A stretch of DNA of 7,954 nt. Origin: an uncultured Bacteroides sp. Its GTDB lineage: Bacteria > Bacteroidota > Bacteroidia > Bacteroidales > Bacteroidaceae. How positions within the stretch are numbered: position 1 is the first letter of the stretch; the number at the start of each line of letters is the position of its first letter. A model generated the notes under the pieces. That model made no database searches. It was not told the DNA's origin and saw only the letters and a program-made list of their open reading frames with translations. The stretch is taken from assembly GCA_900557355.1 (NCBI GenBank), contig USSR01000305.1, positions 1 through 7,954 of the forward strand, given 5' to 3'. This document shows, piece by piece, positions 7,906 through 7,954 of this stretch. The position numbers and the translations under genes were made by a program.

Positions 7906-7926
7906 TGTCCCATTAAAATTGGGACA
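7906..7926. repeat. Perfect 7-bp inverted repeat, possible insertion-sequence end
   Basis: TGTCCCA at 7906-7912 and TGGGACA at 7920-7926 are exact reverse complements around the 7-base AT loop TTAAAAT. The left arm overlaps the palindrome CACTAGTG (7900-7907). The stretch after it is very AT-rich and runs to the window edge without a convincing start codon. No T tract follows on the + strand, so it is not a standard terminator in that direction. Dyads of this kind occur near the ends of Bacteroides insertion sequences, but no transposase is in view, so that reading is tentative. Confidence 0.4.
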
Positions 7927-7954
7927 AATTAAAAATTAAATAAACTTGGCCCAT

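Noticed and set aside
7906..7926. The 7-bp dyad as a rho-independent terminator for GH2
   Set aside because: It is 70 bases past the stop and is followed by an A-rich rather than T-rich stretch.
1..7954. CRISPR arrays, tRNA or rRNA genes, phage or defence genes
   Set aside because: I saw no regularly spaced repeats beyond the two 21-base units, no RNA gene signatures, and almost all the sequence is covered by four coding regions.

Overview
The window looks like a chromosome segment from a gut Bacteroides-type bacterium (Bacteroidota). The evidence is a hybrid two-component system (HTCS) of the class largely confined to Bacteroidota, a Bacteroidota-style promoter (TAnnTTTG-like -7 box) in front of it, gene starts without obvious Shine-Dalgarno sequences, and a periplasmic GH2 glycosidase of the type these bacteria use on complex glycans. 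I cannot name the species.

Layout, all genes on the + strand. 1-75 is the 3' end of an unidentified gene. 88-1206 is a complete dprA, 12 bases downstream and probably cotranscribed. 1207-1264 holds a promoter that also settles the start of the next gene. 1265-5227 encodes a complete HTCS of 1320 residues: signal peptide, 14 propeller-blade motifs, Y_Y_Y domain, one membrane segment, histidine kinase, receiver and AraC-type DNA-binding domain. 5228-5399 is a regulatory spacer containing two tandem 21-base repeats. 5400-7835 encodes a secreted GH2 glycoside hydrolase of 811 residues. 7836-7954 is an AT-rich non-coding tail with a perfect 7-bp dyad, possibly the start of an insertion sequence or other repeat.

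Working model (inference): the HTCS senses a glycan breakdown product in the periplasm, phosphorylates its own receiver, and its AraC-type domain binds the 21-base tandem repeat at 5260-5301 to activate the GH2 gene. The pair would form a minimal polysaccharide utilisation locus. No SusC/SusD pair is in view, so either import is encoded elsewhere or the locus continues beyond the right edge. The best lead is the putative operator, whose half-site spacing of two helical turns suits an AraC-type dimer and which lies exactly between regulator and enzyme. dprA is unrelated housekeeping (DNA uptake and recombination).
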